Source: Muribaculaceae bacterium
Lineage (GTDB): Bacteria; Bacteroidota; Bacteroidia; Bacteroidales; Muribaculaceae
Reading direction: 5' to 3'
Length of the DNA stretch: 51,043 nucleotides
Assembly: GCA_029051525.1 (NCBI GenBank)
Contig: JAIDKG010000092.1
Location: 1 to 51,043 of the forward strand
Of this stretch, positions 33,500 to 41,558 are shown piece by piece. How positions within the stretch are numbered: the stretch's first letter is position 1; each line of letters begins with the position of its first letter. Below the pieces are notes generated by a model. That model was not told the DNA's origin and made no database searches. It was given only the letters and a program-made list of their open reading frames with translations. Made by a program: the position numbers and the translations under genes.

Positions 33500-34558
33500 A
33501 TGGCTAAATGGAGAATCAATAATGTGCGCATGGCCGGTGTGTCGGCATGTGTGCCGGAGAAGGTGGTAGCCACTGAGGATATCCCTCTGATGACTGCGGA
33601 GGAGGCTGAGGTGTTCAATAACACTGTCGGCATCCGCCGACGCCATATCGCTCCCGACAGCGTCTGCGCCTCCGATATGTGTCAGAAGGCTGCCGAAACT
33701 CTGCTTGAGGAGTTGGGATGGGAACGCGAAAGTATCGATGTGCTTATTTTCGAGTCGGTCACCGGCGACTACCGCACTCCCCCCACATCCTGCATCCTTC
33801 AGGATCGCATGGGATTGCCCGACACCACGTTCTGTCTGGATATGCCGATGGGCTGCTGTGGATGCCTTTATGCAATCACCGTAGGATCGAATCTGCTGAC
33901 CACAGGCAATGTGCGCCGCGCCCTGCTTCTTATCGGCGACACGGCGCTGCGCATGGGCTCGATGAAGGATAAAAGCCGTGTGCCGCTTTTCGGCGACTGC
34001 GGCACAGCGATAGCGTTGGAATACGACCCGTCGGCCCCTGAAATCGTAGTGGATTTCCACACTCTCGGCAAGGGCTACAAGGCTTTGATGACACCCCACG
34101 GTGGGTTCCGTCATCCGGCCGGCCCGGAGTCGTTTGTGGAAGAGGATTTTGGTAATGGCATTGTGCGTGCCCCTTACCATACGCTTATCAACGGTATGGA
34201 TGTCTTCTCGTTTGCCATCTCTCGTCCCCCCAAGTCGGTGGCTCAGTTTATGGAAGCCGAGGAGATTGACAAGGATCAGGATGTAGACTATTTCCTTATC
34301 CATCAGGCCAACAAGATGATTGTGGACCGTGTGGTGAAGAAGCTGAAACTTCCGCTGGAGAAGGTGCCATATAATCTTGAAGAGTATGGCAACCTTGGCG
34401 GAGCCTCTATTCCGTCGCTGATGGTGACGCGCCTTCGCGATGAACTGACCTCGGCTCCGCGCCACCTGCTGATGTCAAGCTTCGGCCTGGGCCTCAGCTG
34501 GGCCACCATGAGCGCCACTTTCGGCCCGATGGTCATTCCGCCGCTTCAATACATATAA
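33500..34558 (+). CDS. 3-oxoacyl-ACP synthase III (FabH-like condensing enzyme)
   Basis: A 352-aa thiolase-fold protein with the full KAS III triad: Cys in MGCCGCLYAI (about residue 119), His in LIHQANKM, and Asn in GNLGGASIP. It condenses an acyl starter with a malonyl-type extender. With two ACPs, two reductases and a ligase it forms a complete small acyl-building set inside a capsule locus. The end product is likely a short hydroxyacyl group placed on an amino sugar (inference). Confidence 0.9.
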   Translation: MAKWRINNVRMAGVSACVPEKVVATEDIPLMTAEEAEVFNNTVGIRRRHIAPDSVCASDMCQKAAETLLEELGWERESIDVLIFESVTGDYRTPPTSCILQDRMGLPDTTFCLDMPMGCCGCLYAITVGSNLLTTGNVRRALLLIGDTALRMGSMKDKSRVPLFGDCGTAIALEYDPSAPEIVVDFHTLGKGYKALMTPHGGFRHPAGPESFVEEDFGNGIVRAPYHTLINGMDVFSFAISRPPKSVAQFMEAEEIDKDQDVDYFLIHQANKMIVDRVVKKLKLPLEKVPYNLEEYGNLGGASIPSLMVTRLRDELTSAPRHLLMSSFGLGLSWATMSATFGPMVIPPLQYI

Positions 34559-34564
34559 ATGGAT

Positions 34565-34639
34565 GATTTTGTCTAAAAAACGAGGGGTATGCTTATAACT
34601 TCCATCTATCCACACATATCTCGTTTTTTAGACAAAATC
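34565..34639. repeat. Perfect 20-bp inverted repeat around a 35-bp spacer
   Basis: Bases 34565-34584 are the exact reverse complement of 34620-34639; each arm contains AAAAAACGAG or CTCGTTTTTT. The structure fills most of the 171-base gap between the KAS III and acetyltransferase genes. It may be a large-loop terminator working in both directions, a small mobile element (MITE-like) or a regulatory hairpin. No gene is seen in the gap. Confidence 0.8.
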
Positions 34640-34729
34640 TTTTCTTTTCAGAACTACATACACTCATTTCCCGCCTCACGACGGAACCTCTCTATCTCTT
34701 TGCGGTAAAAGCGATTAAGCATCATCTAT

Positions 34730-35293
34730 ATGGATAAATCAAAATCCGGTTGCAAGCCTCTGAGCCGAAGTAATCTTATCAAGGATATCATCAGGTTGGC
34801 CGTCAGCTTGAAAATTCCGGTATATCTTATCAAACTTGGCTTGTATTATACCATCAATCATCTGATTAATAAGAATAAAGCTAAGATAGGCCGTAATAAT
34901 AACATTCATCCGACGGTATTCATCCGTGAACCTAAAAATGTAATTATCGGAAATGACTGTTATTTCAATCATAATACTGTGATTACAGGGGGGCACGGGG
35001 ATGCAAAGGTTATAATCGGAAATAAGGTGCAGACCGGTCCCAATGTCGGATTCTTTGCCGCCAACCACAATTATGAGAATCCTGACATCCCGATAAAAGA
35101 CCAAGGTTATTATGAAGCCGATATTATTGTGGAGGATGATGTCTGGATCGGTGCCAACAGTATCGTGACAGCCGGAGTGCGAATTGGCAAAGGGGCTGTA
35201 ATCGGAGCGGGATCAGTTGTGACTAAAGATATTCCTGAATATTCGATAGCAGCGGGATGTCCGGCTAAGGTATTAAAAAAGAGAGGGAAATGA
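34730..35293 (+). CDS. Hexapeptide-repeat O-acetyltransferase (maltose/galactoside type)
   Basis: A 187-aa left-handed beta-helix protein. The N-terminal helices are followed by hexapeptide repeats ([42 protein letters not shown] contains the catalytic His region). [20 protein letters not shown] is the classic O-acetyltransferase end. It likely adds acetyl to a sugar hydroxyl of the glycan. Its stop overlaps the next ATG (ATGA). The base composition is lower in G+C than that of the acyl cassette before it. Confidence 0.88.
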   Translation: MDKSKSGCKPLSRSNLIKDIIRLAVSLKIPVYLIKLGLYYTINHLINKNKAKIGRNNNIHPTVFIREPKNVIIGNDCYFNHNTVITGGHGDAKVIIGNKVQTGPNVGFFAANHNYENPDIPIKDQGYYEADIIVEDDVWIGANSIVTAGVRIGKGAVIGAGSVVTKDIPEYSIAAGCPAKVLKKRGK

Positions 35294-36429
35294 AGCCTAC
35301 AGTTCTGATATTGGGAGGAGGGTTACAGGCTGTCTCAACTGCCCGCTCTTTAAAAGAAAGGGGCTACAGAATCGGACTATTGTCAAGCCATAAGGATTAT
35401 TCATGCAAATCATCAGCTCTTGATTTCGTAAATATACTCAGCTCAGCATTTGATATAAAGACTATATTGAATATCATACGGCAGGAGAATGTGAAAGTGG
35501 TAATCCCTATGAGCGACAAAGGAGCTTTGTTGCTCAGTAGTTATAAACAGGCTATTCTGGCGCAAACCGGTTGTGTGGCTGCCGTTCCGGACTATGAGGC
35601 CATTGATATTGCAGCCGATAAGCTCAAATTGATGGAATTATGCCGTATTCATGGATTCCCTCATCCTCTGACTGTCAGCGATTCGGCTCTATCTTCCTGT
35701 AATCCGGATAAATTACCGTATCCGCTTCTAATCAAACCTAACCATTCCGTCGGAGCACGTGGCATCTTAAAAATCAATAACCCTCAGGAGCTGATGCGAC
35801 GTCTGCCGGAAATACAGGCTAAATTCGGCGAATGTCACTTACAGGAATACATCGATGGCAATCTGCCATATTATAACGTAATGATTTACCGGGATAAGAA
35901 TGGCGAAATAACCAATTCTGCCATTCTTGAGATTATCCGGTTCTATCCTCTTAATGGGGGCTCATCGTCGCTTTGCAAGACAATAGATTCTCCTGAATTG
36001 ATTGACTTATGCTCTCGTGTCCTTGAAAAAATTGACTATCATGGATTTGCCGACTTCGATATACTTAAGAATACACTCGGCGAATATAAAATCATAGAAA
36101 TCAATCCGAGAGTTCCTGCAAGTCTTAGGGGGGCCGCTGTGTCGGGGGTCAATTTCCCGGCTATTATTGCGGGAGAAGCCCTGAATATCAATGAATCCGG
36201 TGGGATATATCGGCCGGGGAAGACTCTTCGCTATCTGGGACTTGACGTCATGTGGTTTTTGAGTTCGGCTAATCGCTGGTCGGCTTCACCATCATGGTTC
36301 AGATTCTTCAGTAAGGATATTTTCTATCAGGAGGGGGGCTGGAAGGATTGGAAACCTATGCTGGCCGCATTGTGGAGCAATGTCGATAAGATTGAATTTA
36401 AGAATGGGAAACTGCGCAAAAAAGATTGA
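35290..36429 (+). CDS. ATP-grasp ligase (second)
   Basis: A 379-aa protein. [20 protein letters not shown] is the pre-ATP-grasp fold, [19 protein letters not shown] the ATP-binding loop, and [20 protein letters not shown] the metal/ATP site. It resembles carboxylate-amine ligases found in capsule clusters. It is only distantly like the ATP-grasp at 22016-23227, so the two likely use different substrates. Coupling with the acetyltransferase (ATGA) and the deacetylase (2 bases apart) suggests a common modification step. Confidence 0.85.
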   Translation: MKPTVLILGGGLQAVSTARSLKERGYRIGLLSSHKDYSCKSSALDFVNILSSAFDIKTILNIIRQENVKVVIPMSDKGALLLSSYKQAILAQTGCVAAVPDYEAIDIAADKLKLMELCRIHGFPHPLTVSDSALSSCNPDKLPYPLLIKPNHSVGARGILKINNPQELMRRLPEIQAKFGECHLQEYIDGNLPYYNVMIYRDKNGEITNSAILEIIRFYPLNGGSSSLCKTIDSPELIDLCSRVLEKIDYHGFADFDILKNTLGEYKIIEINPRVPASLRGAAVSGVNFPAIIAGEALNINESGGIYRPGKTLRYLGLDVMWFLSSANRWSASPSWFRFFSKDIFYQEGGWKDWKPMLAALWSNVDKIEFKNGKLRKKD

Positions 36430-36431
36430 AC

Positions 36432-37313
36432 ATGAATATTCTTAGCTTTGACATCGAGGAGTGGTATATTGAGAAGTTCTATAAGGGGAATGAGGATATA
36501 AAGTATCGGGCATATGACGCCCAACTTGACAAAATCCTTGAAGCTCTTGACAGCAACAATATTAAGGCCACATTCTTCTGTCTCGGAGGTCTTGTGGAGC
36601 ATTTCCCATATGTGGTGAAGAAAATAGCGGCTGCAGGCCATGAAATAGGCTCGCATTCCAATCATCACCGCTGGATTAACAAGATGACTCCGGAGGAGTT
36701 TCGCGAGGATACGGCATCGGCTGTCAAGGCTTTGGAAGATTGCACCGGAATGAAAGTGAGAAGTTTCCGCGCTCCCGCATTCTCAATCGGCGAGGTCAAC
36801 AAGTGGGCATTCGAGATTCTATATGAATGTGGAATTGAAAATGATGCATCCATCTTCCCGGGGACACGTGATTTCGGAGGATTCCCATCTTTTACAGGAG
36901 GTGATAAGCCTTGCAGAATCTCATATAATGGGATAACTGTCAATGAATTCCCTATCAGCATCGGGAAGTTGCCATTAGTGGGTAAGCCTATTGCCTATTC
37001 CGGAGGCGGATATTTCCGGCTTCTGTCGCTCGGATTTGTAAAAAATCAAATCCGCAATTCCGACTACACTATGTGTTACTTCCATATTCTGGATATTCTG
37101 GATTTTAAATCCAAGCTTATGACACGCGAGGAGTATGAACGCTATTTCGGGGCTGCCGGAACATTAAAGAATCGTTTTATACGGTATTGTAAATCCAATT
37201 TGGGTCGGAAAAGAGCTTTCAGTGGACTCACAACCTTAATGCACGATTTCGATTTCATCAATGTCGAAAAAGCCGCCGAATCAGCTCATACATTCCCGGT
37301 AATCACGATTTAA
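36432..37313 (+). CDS. Polysaccharide deacetylase family protein
   Basis: A 293-aa NodB-fold protein. NILSFDIEEWYIEKF carries the Asp pair, ATFFCLGG and GHEIGSHSNHH the metal-binding His pair, and VRSFRAPAFSIG the conserved Arg-Pro segment. It resembles the deacetylases of exosortase/EPS loci. No signal peptide is visible, so it may act in the cytoplasm on a lipid-linked or nucleotide sugar. The ATG at 36432 is used; a TTG at 36426 is in frame. It may free an amine that an acyl- or aminoacyl-transfer enzyme then uses. Confidence 0.87.
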   Translation: MNILSFDIEEWYIEKFYKGNEDIKYRAYDAQLDKILEALDSNNIKATFFCLGGLVEHFPYVVKKIAAAGHEIGSHSNHHRWINKMTPEEFREDTASAVKALEDCTGMKVRSFRAPAFSIGEVNKWAFEILYECGIENDASIFPGTRDFGGFPSFTGGDKPCRISYNGITVNEFPISIGKLPLVGKPIAYSGGGYFRLLSLGFVKNQIRNSDYTMCYFHILDILDFKSKLMTREEYERYFGAAGTLKNRFIRYCKSNLGRKRAFSGLTTLMHDFDFINVEKAAESAHTFPVITI

Positions 37314-37320
37314 TTCCTAT

Positions 37321-37935
37321 ATGCAACTCTATCGTAAATTCTTCAAGCGGGCCATCGATGTGGTGGCCTCGGGCGGTGTGCTGTTGGTGCTGGCAGTGCC
37401 GTTGGCGGCTGTGACGGTCTGGCTCCATTTCGCCAATAAGGGGGCGGGGGCTTTCTTCCGGCAGGAGCGGCCCGGAAAGAACGGAAAGATTTTCCGGGTG
37501 GTGAAGTTCAAGACTATGACCGATGAACGCGATGCCGACGGCAAACTGCTCCCCGATGCGCAGCGGCTCACGAAAGTGGGCCGACTCGTGCGCTCCACAT
37601 CAATCGATGAACTGCCGCAGCTCTGGAATGTGCTAAAGGGTGATATGTCGCTTATCGGTCCGCGTCCGCTGCTGCCGAAGTATCTCCCGCTTTATTCTCC
37701 TGAACAGGCCCGACGGCACGAAGTGCGACCCGGGATTTCGGGTTGGGCACAGTGTCATGGCCGCAATGCAATTTCATGGCAAAAGAAGTTTGAACTGGAT
37801 GTCTGGTATGTGGATCATCTCTCGCTGCGCACAGATATTGAGGTGGTGCTGACCACTCTGCGCAAGGTGATACACCGCGAAGATATCTCGGCCGAGGGGG
37901 AAGCAACCATACAGCCATTCGACGGCACCAACTGA
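37321..37935 (+). CDS. Initiating phosphoglycosyltransferase (PglC/WcaJ-type sugar transferase)
   Basis: A 204-aa bacterial sugar transferase. One N-terminal hydrophobic segment (VVASGGVLLVLAVPLAAVTV) is followed by FRVVKFKTM, STSIDELPQLWNVLKGDMSL (the Asp-Glu catalytic pair) and IGPRPLLPKYLPLYSPEQ, then RPGISGWAQ. It transfers a sugar-phosphate to undecaprenyl phosphate, the first step of repeat-unit assembly. The short length matches PglC-like monotopic enzymes. As in many Bacteroidales capsule loci, the initiating transferase is the last gene, before a strong terminator. Composition returns to higher G+C. Confidence 0.92.
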   Translation: MQLYRKFFKRAIDVVASGGVLLVLAVPLAAVTVWLHFANKGAGAFFRQERPGKNGKIFRVVKFKTMTDERDADGKLLPDAQRLTKVGRLVRSTSIDELPQLWNVLKGDMSLIGPRPLLPKYLPLYSPEQARRHEVRPGISGWAQCHGRNAISWQKKFELDVWYVDHLSLRTDIEVVLTTLRKVIHREDISAEGEATIQPFDGTN

Positions 37936-37975
37936 CCCCGCTCCTCTACCCTTCCGGACCTGTCTCCGTCGCTCT

Positions 37976-38017
37976 AAAGCGTATGCGACCCGAGTTTGCT
38001 CGGGTCGCATACGCTTT
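37976..38017 (+). terminator. Strong Rho-independent terminator of the capsule locus
   Basis: A 19-bp perfect stem (37976-37994 with 37999-38017) around the loop TTTG, ending in CTTTATAT. It closes the 17.8-37.9 kb operon. Confidence 0.88.
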
Positions 38018-38142
38018 ATATGGGTAGTGCAGTCGCTCCGTGAATCAGCATCAGTGTAGGGCAAAGTGATTTCTGCGTTCAGTGGGAAGACAAAATTCAC
38101 CATTATTATCAAAATCTATGATATTTTGCAGCAGATTTTATG

Positions 38143-38150
38143 TAAATTTG
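38143..38150 (+). promoter_or_regulatory. -7 promoter box (TAAATTTG) before the SNF2 remnant
   Basis: TAAATTTG matches the Bacteroidetes -7 box. It probably once served the SNF2 helicase gene now reduced to a pseudogene. Confidence 0.45.
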
Positions 38151-38162
38151 CAATGAGTCAAA

Positions 38163-38725
38163 GTGCCTTCGGCACCGTGCACCGGCCTGTGGCCGACTTG
38201 CACTCTTTGCTCACTGCGAATTTCATGTAATTTCGCAGACGAGTCGGCGGGATTGCAGGTGTTTCCGACTTCGTGGAAGGATCTGGCCATGAATTGCAGT
38301 TGTCCGGATTGGGCGGTGCCTTGTAAGCATCAGGCAGCTGTAATCTATAAATTGAGCGAGGAGATTGACAACAATCCTTTTCTTGTGTTTGAACTGAGAA
38401 CAACCGCTCGGCACAGGTATTCATCCTCTCGCTCAAGGCAGCCGGCACCGGTCTTAACCTGACAGCGGCCACAAATGTGATTCATTACGACCTCTGGTGG
38501 AATCCGGCGGTCGAAGCGCAGGCCACTGACCGTGCATACCGTATCGGGCAGCACCGCAACGTGCAGGTGTATCGTTTCATCACCAAGGGCACATTTGAGG
38601 AGAAGATCAACGCCATGATTCAGGAGAAGAAGCAGCTGGCCGACCTCACCGTAGGCACCGGCGAGAAATGGCTGGCCACAATGAGCGATGCCGAACTCCG
38701 CTCAATCTTCACCCTCGACAAATAA
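38163..38725 (+). pseudogene. SNF2/SWI2 helicase with SWIM zinc finger, large internal deletion
   Basis: Two pieces of one family remain in different frames. The first (about 38240-38400) is a SWIM zinc finger region: SWKDLAMNCSCPDWAVPCKH, then LSEEIDNNPFLVFELR. The second (38420-38725) is the end of a helicase C-terminal domain: LKAAGTGLNLTAATNVIHY, DLWWNPAVEAQATDRAYRIG, and the tail to TLDK. The entire SNF2 ATPase core that should lie between, many hundreds of residues, is missing and the frame shifts at the joint. The protein cannot function. Confidence 0.85.
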
Positions 38726-38777
38726 TCCCGACCTCTCCCATCGGAACTGTTATAATGGTGTAATCTTAAACTGCGTT

Positions 38778-38801
38778 AGCTTATATTCCTGAATATAAGC
38801 T
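38778..38801. terminator. 11-bp hairpin after the SNF2 remnant
   Basis: AGCTTATATTC-CT-GAATATAAGCT is a near-perfect palindrome followed by TTCGGGCC, then T-rich sequence. It could be a weak terminator or an operator for the promoter 38 bases downstream. Confidence 0.45.
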
Positions 38802-38817
38802 TTCGGGCCTATTTTAC

Positions 38818-38847
38818 TTGTCAAACAAATCGAGATTATTATATTTG
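38818..38847 (+). promoter_or_regulatory. Promoter of the TIGR04255/MBL cassette
   Basis: TTG at 38818-38820 and TATATTTG at 38840-38847 are separated by 19 bases, a good fit to the Bacteroidetes promoter. It would start transcription near 38854, before the ATG at 38905. Confidence 0.6.
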
Positions 38848-38904
38848 CATATCAATAATTGATCAGACACTTAAGTGTAAGTGATCTTTAATAATAAAAC
38901 CGGT

Positions 38905-39747
38905 ATGGCAAAGAGATGTAAAGAAGATATTACGGGCGGTGGTGCCAGACATTCCATTTCAAGTGAATCGCTGAAACGGGTGGATATTCGTTTAGATTTC
39001 TCAGGAGTCATTGCCATTGACAACTGGGTGGAACGACTTGTAGATGATTTGTTGGGCAATATATTCCCTAATTCTCGAATCAGTGAAGTGAAATCTGTGA
39101 TGTCTGATTTAGGAGCGTTACAGGTGGCTGCCGATATAGTAGGGTATCCCGTCGACAAGTTTGCCCGGATGCCGGTCTATATTTTCGACAATGGGAAGCT
39201 TGAGAATCTGCATGACTCCTTACGTCTGTCAATTTCAGAGACATTTGTCGAACTCACCGTTAGCTGCAATGGCTATAAGGGGATTGACCCTTACCTTGAG
39301 TTTATAGGTGAAGTTTCTGATTCCCTTCTTAGTGCCCATCGCATGGCAATATTGCGCAGATTCGCAATCCGCAAACTCAATGGCTTCATGGATTCTGACT
39401 TTGATAAAATCCGGAATTCTGTGAATATCGATATGTTTCTCAACAAAGCATTGCCTCTCGACGAGGGATATGAGACAGAATATAAAGACTTCTACCGCAT
39501 AAAGAATCTTGACATGGCCTATGTGCGCGATTCCAGACTGTTCAGGGTTGGACGACAGAATGACATGCCGGTATATCAGGCGATTCTGGATCTTGAGGGA
39601 AGTCTGGATTTTCGTAAATCTTCCGCATGGCGCCGACCTAATAAGAAAAACCTCATCGAAATCGCACAACGTACCAATGATATTCTGTTAGGTCTATTCC
39701 GACAGGTACTCACCGAGGAATACATATCATCTCATACAAAAAGCTGA
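38905..39747 (+). CDS. TIGR04255-like protein of unknown function
   Basis: A 280-aa protein; the ATG at 38905 (MAKRCKEDITGGG) is preferred to a GTG at 38881. The layout fits the sporadically distributed TIGR04255 family: an early beta strand pair (VDIRLDFSGVIAI), a middle segment with ISETFVELTVSCNGYKGI then a helix, the family-like LRRFAIRKLNGF in the place of the RlGLRYINri motif, a strand YQAILDLEG, and a last helix LLGLFRQVLTEEYI. No catalytic motif is seen. It heads a three-gene operon with a 68-aa protein and a metallo-beta-lactamase-fold protein. A conflict or defence role is inference. Confidence 0.55.
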   Translation: MAKRCKEDITGGGARHSISSESLKRVDIRLDFSGVIAIDNWVERLVDDLLGNIFPNSRISEVKSVMSDLGALQVAADIVGYPVDKFARMPVYIFDNGKLENLHDSLRLSISETFVELTVSCNGYKGIDPYLEFIGEVSDSLLSAHRMAILRRFAIRKLNGFMDSDFDKIRNSVNIDMFLNKALPLDEGYETEYKDFYRIKNLDMAYVRDSRLFRVGRQNDMPVYQAILDLEGSLDFRKSSAWRRPNKKNLIEIAQRTNDILLGLFRQVLTEEYISSHTKS

Positions 39748-39752
39748 CACAT

Positions 39753-39959
39753 ATGAATACTTCAATTTTTGACGAACTGTTTGCTTCTCAGACAGATTCT
39801 CATGAAGTCCTTAACGAAAGGAGAGATGAGCGCTTTTCTGTATTCGACAGCAGACATAAAGATTCTCAATCCGGAGAAATAACGACCAATTATAATCTCG
39901 GTGTGAGCAGCATAAATTCCGGTATTGGCATCCAACGCATAAATCTTGAGCGCAGATGA
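39753..39959 (+). CDS. Small hydrophilic protein, unknown, middle gene of cassette
   Basis: A 68-aa polar protein with no membrane segment (it starts MNTSIFDELFASQTDSHEVL). It starts 5 bases after the TIGR04255-like stop, and its TGA overlaps the MBL ATG (ATGA), so it is embedded in a tight operon. This position argues that it is a real gene. It has no family that I recognise. It could be an adaptor or antitoxin-like partner (inference). Confidence 0.6.
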   Translation: MNTSIFDELFASQTDSHEVLNERRDERFSVFDSRHKDSQSGEITTNYNLGVSSINSGIGIQRINLERR

Positions 39960-40951
39960 GGTCTCCAATTCTTGTCCCTGCTCTCAGTGATCTTTTAATC
40001 AAGGTGCATGTGCTCGGATATCGGACTATGGGTGAGAGCATTGTAGTGGTGTTCATTTCTGCTTCCACCCGCAAAGTTCTGTATTCAATGGTAATTGACA
40101 GTTTTGAGAGGAAAGATGAGAATAAAAACCTTTTGAACAGTACAAGTATTATTCTTGACGCTTATAAAATAAGTTGTCTTGACATGTTATGTTGGTCGCA
40201 CCCGGATGCAGATCATTCAAGAGGACTCGGCAAACTTATCGAGAAATATTGCGCCTCGTCTACACGGATATTGGTACCGTATGGATTTCATGACCCTGAT
40301 TTCCGGAATATCAGGCATAACAAGGACGACCGCAAATTCATTCTGAAATTGCTTGAAACCAACCGTCCCGATGCCTATGGATATTCACCTGTTTCGGTAG
40401 CATCCGGGGAAATGAGCCGCGTCGACACATTACGATTCCTGACATTGCAACATGGCGTAGGCGAACGCCCTTTTGAAATTACTATTGATGCACTTTCTCC
40501 TGTCACCGGACTGATGAGTGAGAAGATATTCACTAATAGACAGATTGATAAGAATGAACTGGCCATTGTACTGGCCATCTCTATCGGAGATAACCGACTG
40601 ATATTTGCAAGCGATATTCTTAATGATGAAATCAAGTATCTGAATTTTGAGTATCTGGATCTCCCTCAGTTTGTAAAGGTGCCGCATCACGGGTCATCAA
40701 GCTCTGACAAATTCCTGCATTATTGCTCGATGGATAAGAATTCGACTGTGGCCTGCATCACATCTTTTGACCGCCATGGATTGCCCGAAAAAAGGGTAGT
40801 AGATGAATATCTTTATCATTGCGGTCAGGTCGATTTTACAGGTGATGGACATCCGGGAGTCTGGGGAGAAGTTATCTACGAATTTGATTTTTTCGGGTCA
40901 AAATCCATGTGTACTTCGCATAAGGGCAACGCACGCCAATTACACACATAA
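39956..40951 (+). CDS. Metallo-beta-lactamase-fold hydrolase (ComEC-like MBL)
   Basis: A 331-aa protein. WSHPDADHSRGL (H82-x-D84-x-D86-H87) is the metal motif in the form seen in ComEC-type MBL domains, where Asp replaces the second His of HxHxDH. LIFASDILNDE and VPHHGSSSSDKFL supply later metal ligands. There is no membrane part, so it is a free-standing soluble MBL enzyme. Such enzymes cleave phosphodiesters or thioesters; a nuclease or nucleotide hydrolase is plausible here but unproven. ATGA overlap ties it to the small upstream protein. Confidence 0.82.
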   Translation: MRSPILVPALSDLLIKVHVLGYRTMGESIVVVFISASTRKVLYSMVIDSFERKDENKNLLNSTSIILDAYKISCLDMLCWSHPDADHSRGLGKLIEKYCASSTRILVPYGFHDPDFRNIRHNKDDRKFILKLLETNRPDAYGYSPVSVASGEMSRVDTLRFLTLQHGVGERPFEITIDALSPVTGLMSEKIFTNRQIDKNELAIVLAISIGDNRLIFASDILNDEIKYLNFEYLDLPQFVKVPHHGSSSSDKFLHYCSMDKNSTVACITSFDRHGLPEKRVVDEYLYHCGQVDFTGDGHPGVWGEVIYEFDFFGSKSMCTSHKGNARQLHT

Positions 40952-41019
40952 GAGGGGAGTCCGAGCAGTGTTTTGGACCGGATTTCGCACCGGGTATTGC
41001 GAGATTCAGGTATTTGCGT

Positions 41020-41027
41020 TAAATTTG
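41020..41027 (+). promoter_or_regulatory. -7 promoter box of the Fur-family gene
   Basis: TAAATTTG at 41020-41027 supports the ATG at 41090 rather than the longer frame beginning at 40973. Confidence 0.55.
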
Positions 41028-41089
41028 TAGCTTATAGCCGAGCGCTTCTTCTCAGGTTGAGTGGAGGCGGAGGCCTGATTATTTTTGTA

Positions 41090-41533
41090 ATGAGTGTAAC
41101 AGATGTCGAGGAATTGCTGCGTAAGGCAGGTGTGGCGCCGACACCCAACAGGGTGCTGGTGCTGCGGGCTATTGCGGAAGCTCACCATCCGATGAGCCTT
41201 ATGGAGCTGGAAACAGAACTGGAGACGCTTGAGAAATCGAGTATCTTCAGGGTGCTGAATCTTCTGGAGCGGGAATCGCTGGTGCATGCCATGCAGGATG
41301 GCCGCGGAGTGGCGAAGTATGAAATCTGCCATTGCTCGGGTCACGGGCATTCGGAAGAGGATATGCACATCCATTTCTATTGCTCAAACTGTCGGGAGAC
41401 TTTCTGTTTTGAAGACATGGCGGTGCCGGCTGTGACGGTGCCGGAGGGTTTCTGCGTGGAGTCGGTCAATTATATGTTGAAAGGGCTCTGCCCTACTTGC
41501 TCGAAATCGCACAATACACGCCACAACCATTGA
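41090..41533 (+). CDS. Fur-family metal-responsive repressor
   Basis: A 147-aa protein from the ATG at 41090 (MSVTDVEELLRKAG). The N-terminal winged helix includes PTPNRVLVLRAIAEAHHPMS and KSSIFRVLNLLERESLVH. The C-terminal half has HIHFYCSNCRETFCFED, supplying His and CxxC, and the second CxxC is in GLCPTCSK; together they make the structural zinc site. It could be Fur, Zur or PerR type; the sequence alone does not decide. Its neighbour is the wzi gene, 25 bases downstream on the same strand. Confidence 0.88.
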   Translation: MSVTDVEELLRKAGVAPTPNRVLVLRAIAEAHHPMSLMELETELETLEKSSIFRVLNLLERESLVHAMQDGRGVAKYEICHCSGHGHSEEDMHIHFYCSNCRETFCFEDMAVPAVTVPEGFCVESVNYMLKGLCPTCSKSHNTRHNH

Positions 41534-41558
41534 TAATCACTAAAACGGACTATATACT

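Noticed and set aside
33428..34465. A 345-aa open frame on the minus strand
   Set aside because: Antisense to the KAS III gene, which has an intact Cys-His-Asn triad; a codon-bias shadow.
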